From the NCBI GenBank assembly GCA_000434055.1, contig HF999640.1, positions 1,535-27,137 of the forward strand: a stretch of 25,603 nucleotides of DNA. The letters run 5' to 3'. Under the pieces are notes generated by a model that saw only the letters and a program-made list of their open reading frames with translations, was not told the origin of the DNA and searched no databases. The stretch comes from Ruminococcus sp. CAG:488. Lineage in GTDB: Bacteria; Bacillota; Clostridia; Oscillospirales; Acutalibacteraceae. The translations under genes and the position numbers were made by a program. Shown piece by piece: positions 1 through 8,016 of the stretch (positions are counted from its first letter, which is position 1; every line of letters begins with the position of its first letter).

Positions 1-1074
1 ACAACAAATCTCGTCAAGGGTGCTCCGATTTTTGTCAATCAGAAGCACCTTGCCGACGGACATGCCCAGGCTATCATCTGCAACAGCGGAATCGCCAACA
101 CCTGCAACGCCGACGGAATTGAAAAGGCGGAAGCCATGGGTCGGCTCGTTGAGGACGCACTCGGCATAAACAAGAACGATGTTATTGTAGGTTCAACAGG
201 CGTTATCGGTATGCCGCTCAACCTCACTCCTATTGCAAACGGTATGGCGGAGCTGGTTGCAGGTCTTGACTACGACAACAGCAGTCTCGCCGCAGAAGGC
301 ATAATGACGACCGACACGAAGAAAAAGGAAGTCGCAGTCAGCTTCGACATTGACGGCGTTGAATGCAGAATCGGCGGAATTGCCAAGGGTAGCGGAATGA
401 TTCACCCGAATATGGCAACAATGCTTGTTTTCGTCACCTCGGATGTTGCAATAACAAGTGAAATGCTTCAAAGGGCTGTCAGCGATGATGTTAAAACATC
501 ATTTAATATGATAAGCGTTGACGGCGACACTTCAACCAACGATACGTTTGCTGTTCTCGCCAACGGAATGGCAGGTAACAAGCTCATTGACAGCGAGGGC
601 GAGGCTTATGAAAAATTCTGCAAGGCTCTCCATCAGGTCAGCGTTTATCTTTCAAGAAAAATTGCAGGCGACGGTGAGGGTGCAACCAAGCTGCTCGAAT
701 GTAAGGTAACAGGCGGTAAAACCGATGAAATCGCAAAGAAGGTTGCAAAGTCGGTTATTTGCTCATCGCTTACAAAGGCGGCAATGTTCGGTGCAGACGC
801 CAACTGGGGTCGTGTACTTTGCGCAATCGGCTACAGCGGAGCAGATGTTGACATAAATAAGATCGACGTCAGCTTCAAGTCCGTCAAAGGCACAATCGCC
901 GTTTGCCACAACGGTGCTGGCGTTGACTTCTCGGAGGAAAAGGCAAAGGAAATCCTTCTTGAAAAGGAGATCGAAATTCTTGTTGACCTCAACGACGGAG
1001 ATTTCGACGCAACGGCATGGGGCTGCGACCTCACATATGAATATGTAAAAATCAACGGTGACTACAGAACCTGA
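1..1074 (+). CDS. argJ: Arginine biosynthesis bifunctional protein ArgJ (5' partial)
   Basis: Glutamate N-acetyltransferase of the arginine pathway. It moves the acetyl group from N-acetylornithine to glutamate and may also act as N-acetylglutamate synthase. The frame is open from base 1, so the start lies outside; 357 codons are visible and roughly 45-50 N-terminal residues are missing compared with the usual ~400. The visible part begins with the family segment reading NSGIANTCNADG. The self-cleavage site is seen in KGSGMIHPNMATML, where the Thr codon at 418-420 would become the N-terminal nucleophile of the beta chain after Ala-Thr cleavage. The C-terminal part contains ANWGRVLCAIGYSG, also typical. 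The stop is followed within 11 bases by argB, whose GAGGTGA ribosome binding site overlaps the argJ stop, so the two are co-transcribed. Whether the enzyme is mono- or bifunctional cannot be read from the sequence. Confidence 0.96.
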   Translation, partial: TTNLVKGAPIFVNQKHLADGHAQAIICNSGIANTCNADGIEKAEAMGRLVEDALGINKNDVIVGSTGVIGMPLNLTPIANGMAELVAGLDYDNSSLAAEGIMTTDTKKKEVAVSFDIDGVECRIGGIAKGSGMIHPNMATMLVFVTSDVAITSEMLQRAVSDDVKTSFNMISVDGDTSTNDTFAVLANGMAGNKLIDSEGEAYEKFCKALHQVSVYLSRKIAGDGEGATKLLECKVTGGKTDEIAKKVAKSVICSSLTKAAMFGADANWGRVLCAIGYSGADVDINKIDVSFKSVKGTIAVCHNGAGVDFSEEKAKEILLEKEIEILVDLNDGDFDATAWGCDLTYEYVKINGDYRT

Positions 1075-1085
1075 GGTGAATACAG

Positions 1086-1949
1086 ATGAATATTTCAATG
1101 GAAGAGAAAGCCGGAATTCTTACCCGTGCTCTCCCCTATATTCAAAAATATAACGGAAAAATCCTTGTTGTGAAATACGGTGGCAATGCCATGGTCAGCG
1201 AAGAGCTGAAGGAATCCGTAATGAGCGATATTATTTTGCTTTCCACAATCGGAATCAAGGTTGTACTCGTTCACGGCGGAGGTCCCGAGATTACCGGTAT
1301 GCTGAATAAAATCGGTAAAAAGAGCGAATTTGTCAACGGTCTGCGTGTAACGGATAAAGAAACAGCGGATGTTGTTCAGATGGTTCTCGCAGGCAAGATA
1401 AACAAAAGCCTTGTCAACCTGCTCTGTGCAAGAGGAGGGAAAGCAATCGGTCTGAGCGGTTCGGACGGCGGAATGATTAAGGCGAAGCCCAAAGCCGCTG
1501 AGCTCGGCTACGTCGGCGAGATTACCGATATCAACGTTCAGCCGATTCTCGACGTTATTGAAATGGGCTATATTCCTGTTATTTCGACCGTAGGTTTTGA
1601 CGATGACGGCAACACATACAATATAAATGCCGACACGGTTGCGGCGGGGATTGCAGGCAGACTCAAAGCGGAAAGTCTCATTTCCATGACTGATATTGCA
1701 GGAATCCTCAGAGATAAGGACGACCCGACAACTCTCATTTCAAAGATTTTTGTTGAGGATGCTACCAAGCTCATGGACGACGGAATAATCTCCGGCGGCA
1801 TGATTCCCAAGGTGCAATGCTGTGTTGACGCCATCAATCTCGGCGTTCGAAAAGTTTTTGTTATCGACGGACGAATTCCGCATTCAATTATAATAGAAGT
1901 TCTCACCGACGAGGGCATCGGAACGATGTTTGTCAAGGATGATAAATAA
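1086..1949 (+). CDS. argB: Acetylglutamate kinase
   Basis: Phosphorylates N-acetylglutamate with ATP, the second step of arginine synthesis, in the cytoplasm. The 287-residue length is usual for the family. Amino-acid kinase fold signatures are visible: KYGGNAM near residue 30 (phosphate-binding lysine and glycines), LVHGGGPEI near residue 60, and a GIAGRLKAE segment before the nucleotide-binding DIAGI stretch. The start ATG is preceded by GAGGTGA at a normal distance. It lies between argJ and argD in one operon with gaps of 11 and 16 bases. Many ArgB enzymes are feedback-inhibited by arginine; an N-terminal helix (IQKY region) is present, but inhibition cannot be judged by eye. Confidence 0.97.
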   Translation: MNISMEEKAGILTRALPYIQKYNGKILVVKYGGNAMVSEELKESVMSDIILLSTIGIKVVLVHGGGPEITGMLNKIGKKSEFVNGLRVTDKETADVVQMVLAGKINKSLVNLLCARGGKAIGLSGSDGGMIKAKPKAAELGYVGEITDINVQPILDVIEMGYIPVISTVGFDDDGNTYNINADTVAAGIAGRLKAESLISMTDIAGILRDKDDPTTLISKIFVEDATKLMDDGIISGGMIPKVQCCVDAINLGVRKVFVIDGRIPHSIIIEVLTDEGIGTMFVKDDK

Positions 1950-1965
1950 GAAAGGTCTGAAAAAA

Positions 1966-3132
1966 ATGAGCATAACATCAAACGATAAGCAGTTCGTTGC
2001 CAACACCTATGCAAGATTCCCCATTGAGCTTGTCAGCGGCAAGGGAGCGATTCTCAAGGACAGCAACGGTAAAGAATATATCGACCTCGGCAGCGGAATT
2101 GCCGTAAACATTTTCGGCGTTGCCGATGACGAATGGCAGAAGGCTGTTACCCATCAGCTTTCCGTTCTCCCCCACACCTCAAACCTCTACTATTCCGAGC
2201 CCTGCTCAACTCTTGCCGAGCTTCTCTGCGAGAGAACGGGAATGAAAAAGGTTTTCTTCTCAAACAGCGGTGCAGAGGCAAATGAGTGTGCAATCAAGGT
2301 TGCAAGAAAATACGCTTTTGACAAATACGGCGACGAGAGTCACTCAACAATAATCACGCTCAAGAACAGCTTCCACGGCAGAACAATCGCAACGCTCAAA
2401 GCAACAGGTCAGGATGTTTTCCATACGGATTTCGGACCGTTCCCGGAGGGATTTGTTTATGCCGAAGCCAATAATTTTGACGATGTAAAGAAATTCGCCG
2501 ACACCGACAAGTGCATCGCAGTTATGATGGAGCTTGTTCAGGGCGAGGGCGGTGTATGCAAGCTCGATGAGAATTTCGTCAAGTCGGTCGCAGAGCTTGT
2601 TAAAGAGAAAGATATGCTTCTCATCATCGATGAGGTTCAGACGGGTAACGGCAGAACGGGCGAGCTTTACGCCTATATGCACTACGGAATTCAGCCCGAT
2701 GTTGTCACAACGGCAAAGGGTCTCGGCGGCGGACTTCCGATCGGAGCAACAATGCTCGGAGAAAAAGTCGAGAACGTTCTCACCTTCGGCTCACACGGCT
2801 CGACCTTCGGAGGCAATCCCGTAAGCTGTGCAGGTGCATGCAACATCATCAAGAGAATTGATGATAAGCTTCTCAATGAGGTTAAAGAGAAATCGGCGTA
2901 TATCTTCTCTGAGCTTGAGGGTGCAAAGGGCGTTAAATCCGTCAGCGGTCTCGGACTTATGATCGGCGTCGAGACAGAAAAGCCGGCAAAGGAAATTGCC
3001 AATGCCTGCATTGAAAAGGGTGTGCTTGTCCTGACAGCAAAGACAAAGGTAAGACTTCTCCCCTCTCTCAATATTGATTGGGACGACCTTAAAAAGGCAA
3101 TTCAGATACTCAAAGAAGTTATTGCGGAATAA
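1966..3132 (+). CDS. argD: Acetylornithine aminotransferase
   Basis: PLP-dependent class III aminotransferase that converts N-acetylglutamate semialdehyde and glutamate into N-acetylornithine and 2-oxoglutarate. The open frame extends upstream to a TTG at 1930 inside argB, but the ATG at 1966 is preferred. A GAAAGG-type ribosome site sits just upstream, and the protein (388 residues) then begins close to the family start. Visible signatures include SGAEANE (residues ~101-107, phosphate binding), the IIDEVQTG segment with the cofactor Asp at about 222, and TTAKGLGGGLPIG with the Schiff-base Lys at about 251. It is the last gene of the argJBD run and is followed by a hairpin terminator. A related ornithine or succinylornithine aminotransferase is possible by sequence alone, but the context favours ArgD. 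Confidence 0.95.
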   Translation: MSITSNDKQFVANTYARFPIELVSGKGAILKDSNGKEYIDLGSGIAVNIFGVADDEWQKAVTHQLSVLPHTSNLYYSEPCSTLAELLCERTGMKKVFFSNSGAEANECAIKVARKYAFDKYGDESHSTIITLKNSFHGRTIATLKATGQDVFHTDFGPFPEGFVYAEANNFDDVKKFADTDKCIAVMMELVQGEGGVCKLDENFVKSVAELVKEKDMLLIIDEVQTGNGRTGELYAYMHYGIQPDVVTTAKGLGGGLPIGATMLGEKVENVLTFGSHGSTFGGNPVSCAGACNIIKRIDDKLLNEVKEKSAYIFSELEGAKGVKSVSGLGLMIGVETEKPAKEIANACIEKGVLVLTAKTKVRLLPSLNIDWDDLKKAIQILKEVIAE

Positions 3133-3150
3133 TTTTAAATAAAATAATTG

Positions 3151-3187
3151 CAGCCACAGTTCATTTTTTAACTGCGGCTGTTCTTTT
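3151..3187 (+). terminator. Rho-independent terminator after argD
   Basis: The arms CAGCCACAGTT (3151-3161) and AACTGCGGCTG (3170-3180) pair over 11 positions with one A-C mismatch around a short T-rich loop. TTCTTTT follows. It ends the arginine operon 18 bases after the argD stop. Confidence 0.85.
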
Positions 3188-3234
3188 ATAAATTCACCAC
3201 ATTATATCTTGCAATTCTGCACAAAATACATATG

Positions 3235-3261
3235 TTGCTATTTGTGAACTTTGTATAGCAA
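3235..3261 (+). repeat. Inverted repeat in the MATE promoter region (possible operator)
   Basis: TTGCTAT (3235-3241) and ATAGCAA (3255-3261) are perfect 7-base inverted arms separated by 13 bases. The right arm covers the expected -35 position of the promoter whose -10 is at 3279. A second pair, GCACAA (3219-3224) and TTGTGC (3263-3268), flanks it less symmetrically. The position would suit a repressor or activator site, but no regulator gene is adjacent, so this is inference. Confidence 0.4.
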
Positions 3262-3275
3262 ATTGTGCCGTAATA

Positions 3276-3284
3276 TGTTATAAT
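3276..3284 (+). promoter_or_regulatory. Extended -10 promoter for the MATE gene
   Basis: TG at 3276-3277, one base, then a perfect TATAAT at 3279-3284. There is no good -35 at 17 bases, which fits an extended -10 promoter. Transcription would begin near 3290, after the ATG at 3288, which argues against that ATG as the start codon. Confidence 0.65.
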
Positions 3285-3311
3285 ATCATGCAATCGAAAG
3301 GAGAGGACGTT

Positions 3312-4682
3312 TTGGAAGAAAACAAAATGGGCGTTATGCCCGTAAACAAACTTATTATCAATATGTCGCTGCCGATGATAATCTCAATGCTCGTTCAGGC
3401 ACTGTACAATATTGTTGACTCGGTTTTCGTAGCCATGGTCAACCAGGAGTCGCTCACAGCGGTTTCTCTTTCATTCCCTGCACAAAACCTCATGATAGGC
3501 TTTGCAACAGGTACTGCAGTCGGCGTAAATGCCCTCATCTCCCGTGCACTCGGTGAAAAGAACAGTGAACGTGCAAATAAAATCGCCGAGAACGGTGTTT
3601 TTCTTGCACTGCTCAGCTCAATAGCTTTTTTCCTTTTCGGCGTGTTCGGTTCAAGACTTTTCATCAGCTCTCAGACCTCCGTGCAGTATATTATTGACGA
3701 GGGCACAAAGTATCTTCAGGTTTGCTGCGGCGCAAGCTTCGGCATTTTCTTTGAGATCATGTATGAGCGTCTTTTGCAGTCAACGGGCAGAACCTTTTAC
3801 ACAATGATAACCCAGGGTGTCGGCGCAATCATTAACATCATTCTTGACCCGGTATTCATTTTTGTATTTAAAATGGGTGTTAAAGGCGCGGCGATCGCAA
3901 CGGTTATCGGACAGATTGTAGCTTTCATTCTCGCCGTATATTTCAACCGTCACAAAAACCCGGATCTTCACCTTGATTTCAAAAAGTTTAAGCCGAGCGG
4001 ACGCTTCATCGGCGAGATTTATAAAATCGGAGTTCCGTCAATTCTCATGGTTGCGATCGGCTCGGTCATGACATATTTCATGAATAAAATCCTAATTGCA
4101 TACACTCTCGGCAAGGAGCTTTCCGTCAATGTTTTCGGCGCCTTCTTTAAGCTCAACAGCTTTATTTGTATGCCGATATTCGGTCTCAACAACGGCGTTA
4201 TTCCGATAATAGCTTACAACTACGGCGCAATGAAAAAGCATCGCATGATAAAAACGATCAAGCTTTCTGTCGTGTATGCCGAAGTATTCAGCATTATCGG
4301 TGCAATTCTTTTCTTTGCATTGCCCAAGGTTTTGCTGGGATTTTTCTCGGCAACTCCCGAAATGCTCAGAATCGGTATCCCGGCGTTGAAAATAATCAGC
4401 GTGAGTTTCCTTTTTGCAGGCGCAAATATTGCCCTCAGCGGCGTTTTCCAGTCCTTCGGAAAGAGTATTTTCTCAATGATAAGCTCATTTATCCGCCAGC
4501 TTGTCGTGCTCATTCCAATCGCCTATATCCTTGCGAGATACGGTCTTTCAATCGGCAACGACAACCTCGTTTGGTGGTCATATTCAATCGCCGATTTCGC
4601 CGCATCCGTTGTTTCAATAGTCTGCTTTATTATCCTTTACAAGAAGATAATCAAGCCGATTCGAAACGATCAAACAGAGTAA
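3312..4682 (+). CDS. MATE-family multidrug/metabolite exporter
   Basis: Integral membrane antiporter of the MATE superfamily, expected to export cationic drugs or metabolites using a Na+ or H+ gradient. The protein has about 456 residues, with about twelve hydrophobic segments arranged as two similar halves, as usual for the family. The N-terminal stretch MSLPMIISMLVQALYNIVDS and the following AVSLSFP/GTAVGVNALISRALGEK segments are typical. The start is chosen as the TTG at 3312: a strong AAGGAGAGG ribosome site (3298-3306) sits just upstream, while the in-frame ATG at 3288 lies at or before the predicted transcription start. The gene has its own promoter, is separated from argD by a terminator, and converges on the spoIIIA operon. 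The substrate is not predictable. Confidence 0.9.
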   Translation: MEENKMGVMPVNKLIINMSLPMIISMLVQALYNIVDSVFVAMVNQESLTAVSLSFPAQNLMIGFATGTAVGVNALISRALGEKNSERANKIAENGVFLALLSSIAFFLFGVFGSRLFISSQTSVQYIIDEGTKYLQVCCGASFGIFFEIMYERLLQSTGRTFYTMITQGVGAIINIILDPVFIFVFKMGVKGAAIATVIGQIVAFILAVYFNRHKNPDLHLDFKKFKPSGRFIGEIYKIGVPSILMVAIGSVMTYFMNKILIAYTLGKELSVNVFGAFFKLNSFICMPIFGLNNGVIPIIAYNYGAMKKHRMIKTIKLSVVYAEVFSIIGAILFFALPKVLLGFFSATPEMLRIGIPALKIISVSFLFAGANIALSGVFQSFGKSIFSMISSFIRQLVVLIPIAYILARYGLSIGNDNLVWWSYSIADFAASVVSIVCFIILYKKIIKPIRNDQTE

Positions 4683-4687
4683 ATTCA

Positions 4688-4713
4688 ACCTCCTCTTTTT
4701 CAAGGGGAGGTTG
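4688..4713 (+). terminator. Hairpin between convergent MATE and spoIIIAH genes
   Basis: AACCTCC (4688-4694) pairs with GGAGGTT (4707-4713), with further C/G pairing around a T-rich loop. It lies in the 45-base gap between the two convergent stops. The following tract (GTTGCTTTC) is only moderately U-rich, so it is a weak but plausible shared terminator. Confidence 0.55.
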
Positions 4714-4727
4714 TTGCTTTCACAAAA

Positions 4728-5270
4728 CTATTTTTTAAGCTCAACTATTGTGATATTTTTCGCAGGGATTTTTGCCTGATTGATTACAAGGTCTTTGATT
4801 TGCAAGGAAACATTATCTGTCAAAACGCCCTTGCCGACAATCACCTGACAAACATCACCGTCAATTATAACCAGGCACTCGTTTGAAATCTTCGCCGTGA
4901 TAAGATTCTCAAGATCGGCTTCGCTTTTAATTGCTTTTGAAAGCTCCGCTAAAGCTTCTGCGGCTTCCTCAGCCGCTTCGGAATCGGACTTTGCGTCTTT
5001 TATAACGGCGTTAAGTGTTTCCTTTGCTTCATCATGCGCCGCTTCACGCTTTACTTTAAAATCCGCCATTGTTTCCGACGCCGCAGTTGTCGCCGAAACA
5101 TACTGTGCATCGCCGAGATTTTCCACCTGGCGGTTGGCTGTTGTCTTGCCCGTGTCGATTGTTGATTTAACTCCGGGACGTGCAAAATACCAGTTTACAA
5201 AAACCGCCGCCGAAAGCGTCAGCACAAGAGCCACTGAAACTAATTGCTTCTTTTTGATTATCATGTTCAT
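4728..5270 (-). CDS. spoIIIAH: Stage III sporulation protein AH
   Basis: Mother-cell membrane component of the SpoIIIA-SpoIIQ channel. Its extracytoplasmic domain is related to the YscJ/FliF ring-forming family and meets forespore SpoIIQ in the intermembrane space. The sequence shows a short basic N-terminus, a single membrane segment at about residues 9-27 and a helical Glu/Ala/Lys-rich region. The C-terminal YscJ-like part (residues ~110-180) contains CLVIIDGDVCQVIVGKG. At 180 residues it is shorter than the ~218-residue B. subtilis protein. The start is taken as the ATG at 5270, six bases after GGAGG (5281-5277); a GTG at 5273 is only three bases from that site. It is the last gene of the operon, 52 bases after spoIIIAG. 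Confidence 0.92.
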   Translation of the reverse strand: MNMIIKKKQLVSVALVLTLSAAVFVNWYFARPGVKSTIDTGKTTANRQVENLGDAQYVSATTAASETMADFKVKREAAHDEAKETLNAVIKDAKSDSEAAEEAAEALAELSKAIKSEADLENLITAKISNECLVIIDGDVCQVIVGKGVLTDNVSLQIKDLVINQAKIPAKNITIVELKK

Positions 5271-5322
5271 CACTAACCTCCGATATATTATTCCGATTTC
5301 GGTTTAGGACAATTTACACACC

Positions 5323-5853
5323 TCAATCGTGCGATATTGCCTTAATTTTTGCAATGCTTATTCGATTTGTGCTGATTCCGAGAACGGCGGAAACCGTCGA
5401 AACAATCTCCTGTCTGACTTTGGCAGAATCCGCTCCCTCGCATACAATCGCAACGCCCCTGATTTCAGGTTCAATAACCTTGAGAAGAAGCCCCGATTCG
5501 TTGTTGTCGGAATCAATCACGATATACTCACGTTCCTTTGACCCGTCGTTGCTTTTTTCCTTGACTGCGTACACGTTCTCGTCGCCGGAGGCAAGCGTGA
5601 CCATGACCTCGGTGCGGCCTGCGCCGTTGATCACCGAGACAATAGATGTCAGTCTCTTCTCAATATCATCCTCGTAACTGTCTCGAATATCGGAGACCGG
5701 CTCCTTATCGCTTTTCTCGGTTACATCTTTCCCCTGCGGCATAAGCTCCGATAAAGTCAGCAATATTATTCCTGCAAGTCCGACGCAAACTATTGCCGCA
5801 ATTCTTTTGTCGCGTTTAATTTTTTCGAGAATTTTTTCGACGGCTTTTCTCAT
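5323..5853 (-). CDS. spoIIIAG: Stage III sporulation protein AG
   Basis: Mother-cell component of the sporulation feeding-tube channel; in B. subtilis it forms a large ring in the intermembrane space. The 176 residues contain a basic cytoplasmic start, one membrane helix at about 19-37 (IAAIVCVGLAGIILLTL), a charged linker, and a C-terminal ring-building domain. That domain includes VSVINGAGRTEVMVTLASGDENVYAV and IRGVAIVCEGADSAKVRQEI, both characteristic of SpoIIIAG. Its ATG overlaps the spoIIIAF stop by four bases, indicating coupled translation. Confidence 0.94.
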   Translation of the reverse strand: MRKAVEKILEKIKRDKRIAAIVCVGLAGIILLTLSELMPQGKDVTEKSDKEPVSDIRDSYEDDIEKRLTSIVSVINGAGRTEVMVTLASGDENVYAVKEKSNDGSKEREYIVIDSDNNESGLLLKVIEPEIRGVAIVCEGADSAKVRQEIVSTVSAVLGISTNRISIAKIKAISHD

Positions 5854-6314
5854 TTTTTCACCTCGATTTTTGTTTCAATTCCCAGTTGGTTTTTTAAATT
5901 TTTTTCGGCAATTTCAAATTGATTTTCGTCATTTTTTTCTGCAAAAATTTCTACCTTTTCAATCTTCATTTCATTGCCGTTTTCTATATTGATACTTATG
6001 CTTATGTCTGTGTTATTTATTCCGCATTCTTTAAGAATGTCAAGAATTTTTCCTTTTAATTCGTTTTGCAGATATTCGGCTGCTTCATTGCCTGCCTGCG
6101 CAGCGGACTGAGTCTCCGTCAATTCAATACTGTTAAAGATTTCCATCGGGTCTGCATTTTTAATGAACGGGCTGAGAATTGCGCACATGAGGAAAAGCGA
6201 CACAGCCGCACGAACGAGCTTTTCCGTTGAACCCTCGGGTGAAATAAAAAGAATGATCGCACCGACTATCGCCGAAACGGAGATGCCCAATGTCCATTGC
6301 TTTATCTCATTCAT
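5850..6314 (-). CDS. spoIIIAF: Stage III sporulation protein AF
   Basis: Small membrane protein of the SpoIIIA complex, with a ring-building-motif domain outside the membrane. The 154 residues start with two hydrophobic helices (about 8-24 and 31-50, separated by SPEGSTEKLVRAA), then an alpha/beta region with the ISINIENGNEMKIEKVEIF strand pattern. The order between AE and AG and the two-helix start identify it, although the C-terminal half of this family is poorly conserved. It begins two bases after the spoIIIAE stop and overlaps spoIIIAG by four bases. Confidence 0.92.
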   Translation of the reverse strand: MNEIKQWTLGISVSAIVGAIILFISPEGSTEKLVRAAVSLFLMCAILSPFIKNADPMEIFNSIELTETQSAAQAGNEAAEYLQNELKGKILDILKECGINNTDISISINIENGNEMKIEKVEIFAEKNDENQFEIAEKNLKNQLGIETKIEVKK

Positions 6315-6316
6315 TT

Positions 6317-7435
6317 TTATCCCGCCTTTATAACCAGAATAAGTGCCGTTGAAATAATAAAAAGAACAGCATTAAAAAGCAGCACAACATTCAAAAGCGT
6401 AAGCGATGAGGCCAGCGCACGCAGAAGCTCGGCAATGCTTTGCTGGTTAAAAAGTTCCCCGACTGCCGCCGAAAGCTTCAACGCAAAAATCCAAAAAAGA
6501 AGCTGTAAGCATGACGGCAGATTTATCAGCGCAACAGAGGCTATTCCAAAAACTCCGATCGTGCTTTTGACGAGCACAAGACTGCCGATTATTCCCGAAT
6601 ATGCTTCGCTCAATGCGCCGCCGACAACAGGAACAGCCGAGCTTATGACGAGCTTTATTCCCTTTGACGCAACCGTGTCCGCAGCATTGGCAAGCGCACC
6701 TTTGATACCTAAAAATGACACAAAAATTGTTGAAACAAAAGTCAGCACAGCCGTTACGGTCTTTTTTATCAACGAGGTTATTCCTCCGAGCTTAAATGAC
6801 GGCATGATTGAACCTGTTATATCAAGCGCCATAACCGCACCGACGATAGGAACTATATAGCCGTTGGAAATCCCCGAAATGACCTGAGCTCCCGCAAATG
6901 CAATTGACTGAAAGCTCGCGGCAAGCGTCGGATTACCCGTCACCGTAACTACGGCGGCGAGCACGGGAATAAGGGCAAGCATCAGCTTTTCGCCGACGGC
7001 TATTGAAGAAACTGCCGAGCTTACAGCCGTCGAAAGCGGAGAAATAACCGAAATCACACAGAGTAAGGTTCCGACAATGCCGACAATTGTTTTGATTCTC
7101 GTGTCCTCGGGAGCGAAGCATTCAAAAATTGCAATTAGAATTATCACAGAGATAAGACGAACAGCCGAGCGTGTCGGAGCCTCGATATTTCCCGTGATGA
7201 GCTTTTTCGTCAGCGCCCAGATTTTCTGCGGGGTGACGCCGAACATGGAGTCAAAATCGACCGAATCGGCACCGATATCCTTTAAAAGCTCCTGCGTTTC
7301 GGAGTCAAGAGAGTTATAGATCTCTTTCACTTCGTCGGCATAGGATTCCGCACACGCCGAAACTGAAAGTAAAAAAGAAATAAGAACAAAAATTAAAGCA
7401 ATTCCCGATATTTTTTTAATCTTCATTTTATTCAA
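6317..7435 (-). CDS. spoIIIAE: Stage III sporulation protein AE
   Basis: Largest polytopic membrane protein of the SpoIIIA channel. Of 372 residues, the first ~30 form a cleavable-looking signal peptide (MKIKKISGIALIFVLISFLL), followed by an extracytoplasmic acidic stretch and about seven hydrophobic segments. ALDITGSIMPSFKLGGITSL and FVSTIFVSFLGIKGALANAADTV are family-typical. Two signal readings are possible: A-C-A before Glu for signal peptidase I, or a lipobox-like V-S-A-C at residues 25-28. Other SpoIIIAE proteins are not known to me as lipoproteins, so the first is preferred. Its start overlaps the spoIIIAD stop by eight bases. Confidence 0.94.
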   Translation of the reverse strand: MNKMKIKKISGIALIFVLISFLLSVSACAESYADEVKEIYNSLDSETQELLKDIGADSVDFDSMFGVTPQKIWALTKKLITGNIEAPTRSAVRLISVIILIAIFECFAPEDTRIKTIVGIVGTLLCVISVISPLSTAVSSAVSSIAVGEKLMLALIPVLAAVVTVTGNPTLAASFQSIAFAGAQVISGISNGYIVPIVGAVMALDITGSIMPSFKLGGITSLIKKTVTAVLTFVSTIFVSFLGIKGALANAADTVASKGIKLVISSAVPVVGGALSEAYSGIIGSLVLVKSTIGVFGIASVALINLPSCLQLLFWIFALKLSAAVGELFNQQSIAELLRALASSLTLLNVVLLFNAVLFIISTALILVIKAG

Positions 7436-7817
7436 GCAGCCCCTTTGAAATCTCGGCGAGCGTTTTTATCAGCGAAAGGCACATGGCAAGGATAACGGCT
7501 TTTCCGACAAGCTCAACTACGGTCGCCAGTGCCGAATTTGCACTGTCCTTGCATATATCCGAACCGATTTTTGTCACGGCGGCAATTCCGAGAATTTTTA
7601 CAAGCAATTCAAGGTAACCGTCATTCAGAAATTCCGCGTCCGAGAACAGCCCGTCCGTTTCGGTGAAAATATTTTTCATATATTCAATTGATAAAATCAC
7701 AAGGACAACTATGCCTGCAAGCTGGACAATTATTGCAAGCTCGGGTCTTTGCTGCCTGACGACAACAACAAGAACAGCGCAAAGTATGCCGATTAAAGCA
7801 AATTTTATGATTTCCAT
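7428..7817 (-). CDS. spoIIIAD: Stage III sporulation protein AD
   Basis: Polytopic membrane protein of the SpoIIIA complex; SpoIIIAC and AD share a related fold. It has 129 residues and four hydrophobic segments. The central MKNIFTETDGLFSDAEFLNDGYLELLVKILGIAAVTKIGSDICKDS region is the family core, and the start codon lies one base past the spoIIIAC stop. Its end overlaps spoIIIAE by eight bases, so translation is probably coupled. Length and position match the Bacillus and Clostridium orthologues. Confidence 0.94.
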   Translation of the reverse strand: MEIIKFALIGILCAVLVVVVRQQRPELAIIVQLAGIVVLVILSIEYMKNIFTETDGLFSDAEFLNDGYLELLVKILGIAAVTKIGSDICKDSANSALATVVELVGKAVILAMCLSLIKTLAEISKGLLE

Positions 7818-7818
7818 A

Positions 7819-8007
7819 TCAAAATCCCATAACGGAGGTCGCCGAAGAATAAAGGTCTTTCAATTCGGGAATCAACATCGCAACGACGGCAAGCAAACCT
7901 GCGAGCACAACGAGCATTGCATATTCGTCACGCCCCGAACGGGTGAGAATTTGCTGAAGCACGGCGACAATGATCCCGATCGCCGCAATTTTGATTACCA
8001 GTTCCAT
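7819..8007 (-). CDS. spoIIIAC: Stage III sporulation protein AC
   Basis: Very small (62 residues) two-helix membrane protein of the SpoIIIA complex. Helix one covers about residues 2-21, then the conserved loop LTRSGRDEYAMLV, then helix two (about 32-48). The loop contains the Gly-Arg-x-Glu/Asp-like pattern seen in orthologues. It follows spoIIIAB by nine bases and precedes spoIIIAD by one base. Confidence 0.94.
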   Translation of the reverse strand: MELVIKIAAIGIIVAVLQQILTRSGRDEYAMLVVLAGLLAVVAMLIPELKDLYSSATSVMGF

Positions 8008-8016
8008 ATTCCGCTC

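Noticed and set aside
1930..1965. Upstream TTG start for argD overlapping argB
   Set aside because: It would add 12 residues with no ribosome site of its own, whereas the ATG at 1966 is preceded by a GAAAGG site and gives a family-like N-terminus.
5285..5312. Possible internal promoter before spoIIIAH (minus strand TTGTCC-N16-TAATAT)
   Set aside because: The start of transcription would fall on the spoIIIAH ribosome site, leaving no usable leader. The match is probably chance in an AT-rich 52-base gap.
6317..7435. SpoIIIAE as a lipoprotein (V-S-A-C at residues 25-28)
   Set aside because: An A-C-A signal peptidase I site overlaps the same position, and I know of no lipoprotein SpoIIIAE. The match is kept only as a remark.
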